A stretch of DNA of 61,250 bases from Castellaniella caeni NBRC 101664 (lineage in GTDB: Bacteria; Pseudomonadota; Gammaproteobacteria; Burkholderiales; Burkholderiaceae_B): contig NZ_BCWN01000023.1 of assembly GCF_001592225.1 (NCBI RefSeq), positions 1 to 61,250 of the forward strand. The letters are read 5' to 3'. The notes beneath the pieces were generated by a model. That model did no database searches. It worked only from the letters and a program-made list of their open reading frames with translations, and had not been told where the DNA came from. The position numbers were made by a program, and so were the translations under genes. Positions 61,005 to 61,250 of the stretch are shown in pieces (the first letter of the stretch is position 1; each line of letters begins with the position of its first letter).

Positions 61005-61250
61005 GTGTTCCCCACGCACGTGGGGATGAACCGCTGTTTGACAGTGCCATGCAGAATTGCTGCAGTGTTCCCCACGCACGTGGGGAACACGCTCATCAGC
61101 AGCCTGCGCGACATACTCTGATCGGTTCATCCCCACGCACGTGGGGAACACCCCTTGCAGTGTTTGCATGAACATGCCGACGCCGGTTCATCCCCACGCA
61201 CGTGGGGATGAACCGTGACTATTACGCACATCCGTTAGTGTGTGGCTGTG
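61005..61250 (+). CRISPR. type I-E-like CRISPR array with arm-flipped repeats, running off the window
   Basis: Four repeats and the first bases of a fifth (GTG, 61248). All share the core CCCCACGCACGTGGGG. Repeat 1 (61005-61033): left arm GTGTT, right arm ATGAACCG, the standard I-E type. Repeat 2 (61065-61090): GTGTT and AACAC. Repeat 3 (61123-61151): CGGTTCAT and AACAC. Repeat 4 (61184-61215): CGGTTCAT and ATGAACCG. Spacers: 61034-61064 (31 nt), 61091-61122, 61152-61183 and 61216-61247 (32 nt each). Spacers 2 and 3 are bordered by AACAC on the left and CGGTTCAT on the right, i.e. reverse-oriented units. No cas genes are seen; they may lie to the right. Confidence 0.92.

Noticed and set aside
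60834-61175. Small proteins with repeated [15 protein letters not shown] motifs across the array
   Set aside because: These motifs are the usual mistranslation of type I-E CRISPR repeats and occur in many databases as false proteins.

Overview
The window is a high-GC, gene-dense chromosomal segment of a betaproteobacterium, most likely order Burkholderiales and near Alcaligenaceae. This rests on the FtsH, CarA, BamC and MutS protein types and on a run resembling the Bordetella/Achromobacter core order: carA-carB, greA, yhbY/rlmE, ftsH-folP-glmM, ppx/ppk, pstSCAB. No sequence search was possible, so the taxonomy is inference.

Layout. 1-8.8 kb: transaldolase (its stop codon lies just off the left edge) divergent from the pyrimidine/arginine genes carAB, then a short-chain dehydrogenase, an NCS2 pyrimidine permease and greA. 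8.8-14.4 kb: yhbY divergent from rlmE, ftsH, folP and glmM. 14.4-22.8 kb: an OlsB-like acyltransferase, then ppx and ppk (polyphosphate breakdown and synthesis), a consensus Pho box and the high-affinity phosphate transporter pstSCAB. 22.9-25.4 kb: a PepSY protein with an OmpR-type two-component system. 25.4-32 kb: tRNA-Arg, outer-membrane phospholipase, an LTA-synthase-like enzyme, tRNA-Pro, DoxX, and DUF485 with ActP (acetate uptake). 32-36.6 kb: a Cys/Met PLP enzyme, an AhpD-like protein, cardiolipin synthase, and a decayed hicA next to an intact hicB. 36.8-40.5 kb: tRNA-His, a Sua5/YciO protein, an M50 protease, dapA and bamC. 40.6-45.6 kb: assimilatory sulfite reduction, cysJ-cysI-cysG (flavoprotein, hemoprotein, siroheme synthase).

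45.8-55.8 kb is the most coherent specialised locus: a complete selenocysteine machine with its client enzyme, all on the minus strand in the order fdnG-fdnH-fdnI-fdhE-selA-selB-tRNA-Sec-fdhD. fdnG has an in-frame UGA (55183-55185) followed by a bacterial SECIS hairpin. SelA makes Sec-tRNA, SelB delivers it, FdhD and FdhE mature the enzyme, and FdnHI carry electrons to the quinone pool. 56.1-60.8 kb carries a heme-binding beta-barrel protein, a RoxA-type oxygenase and mutS.

The right edge (61005 to end) is the leader-proximal part of a type I-E-like CRISPR array. Its repeats are not uniform: the 16-bp core keeps one orientation, but the outer arms flip so that the second and third spacers, with their flanking half-repeats, are inverted relative to the first and fourth. 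No cas gene is in the window. This is the oddest structure here; assembly error is the main alternative to real recombination.
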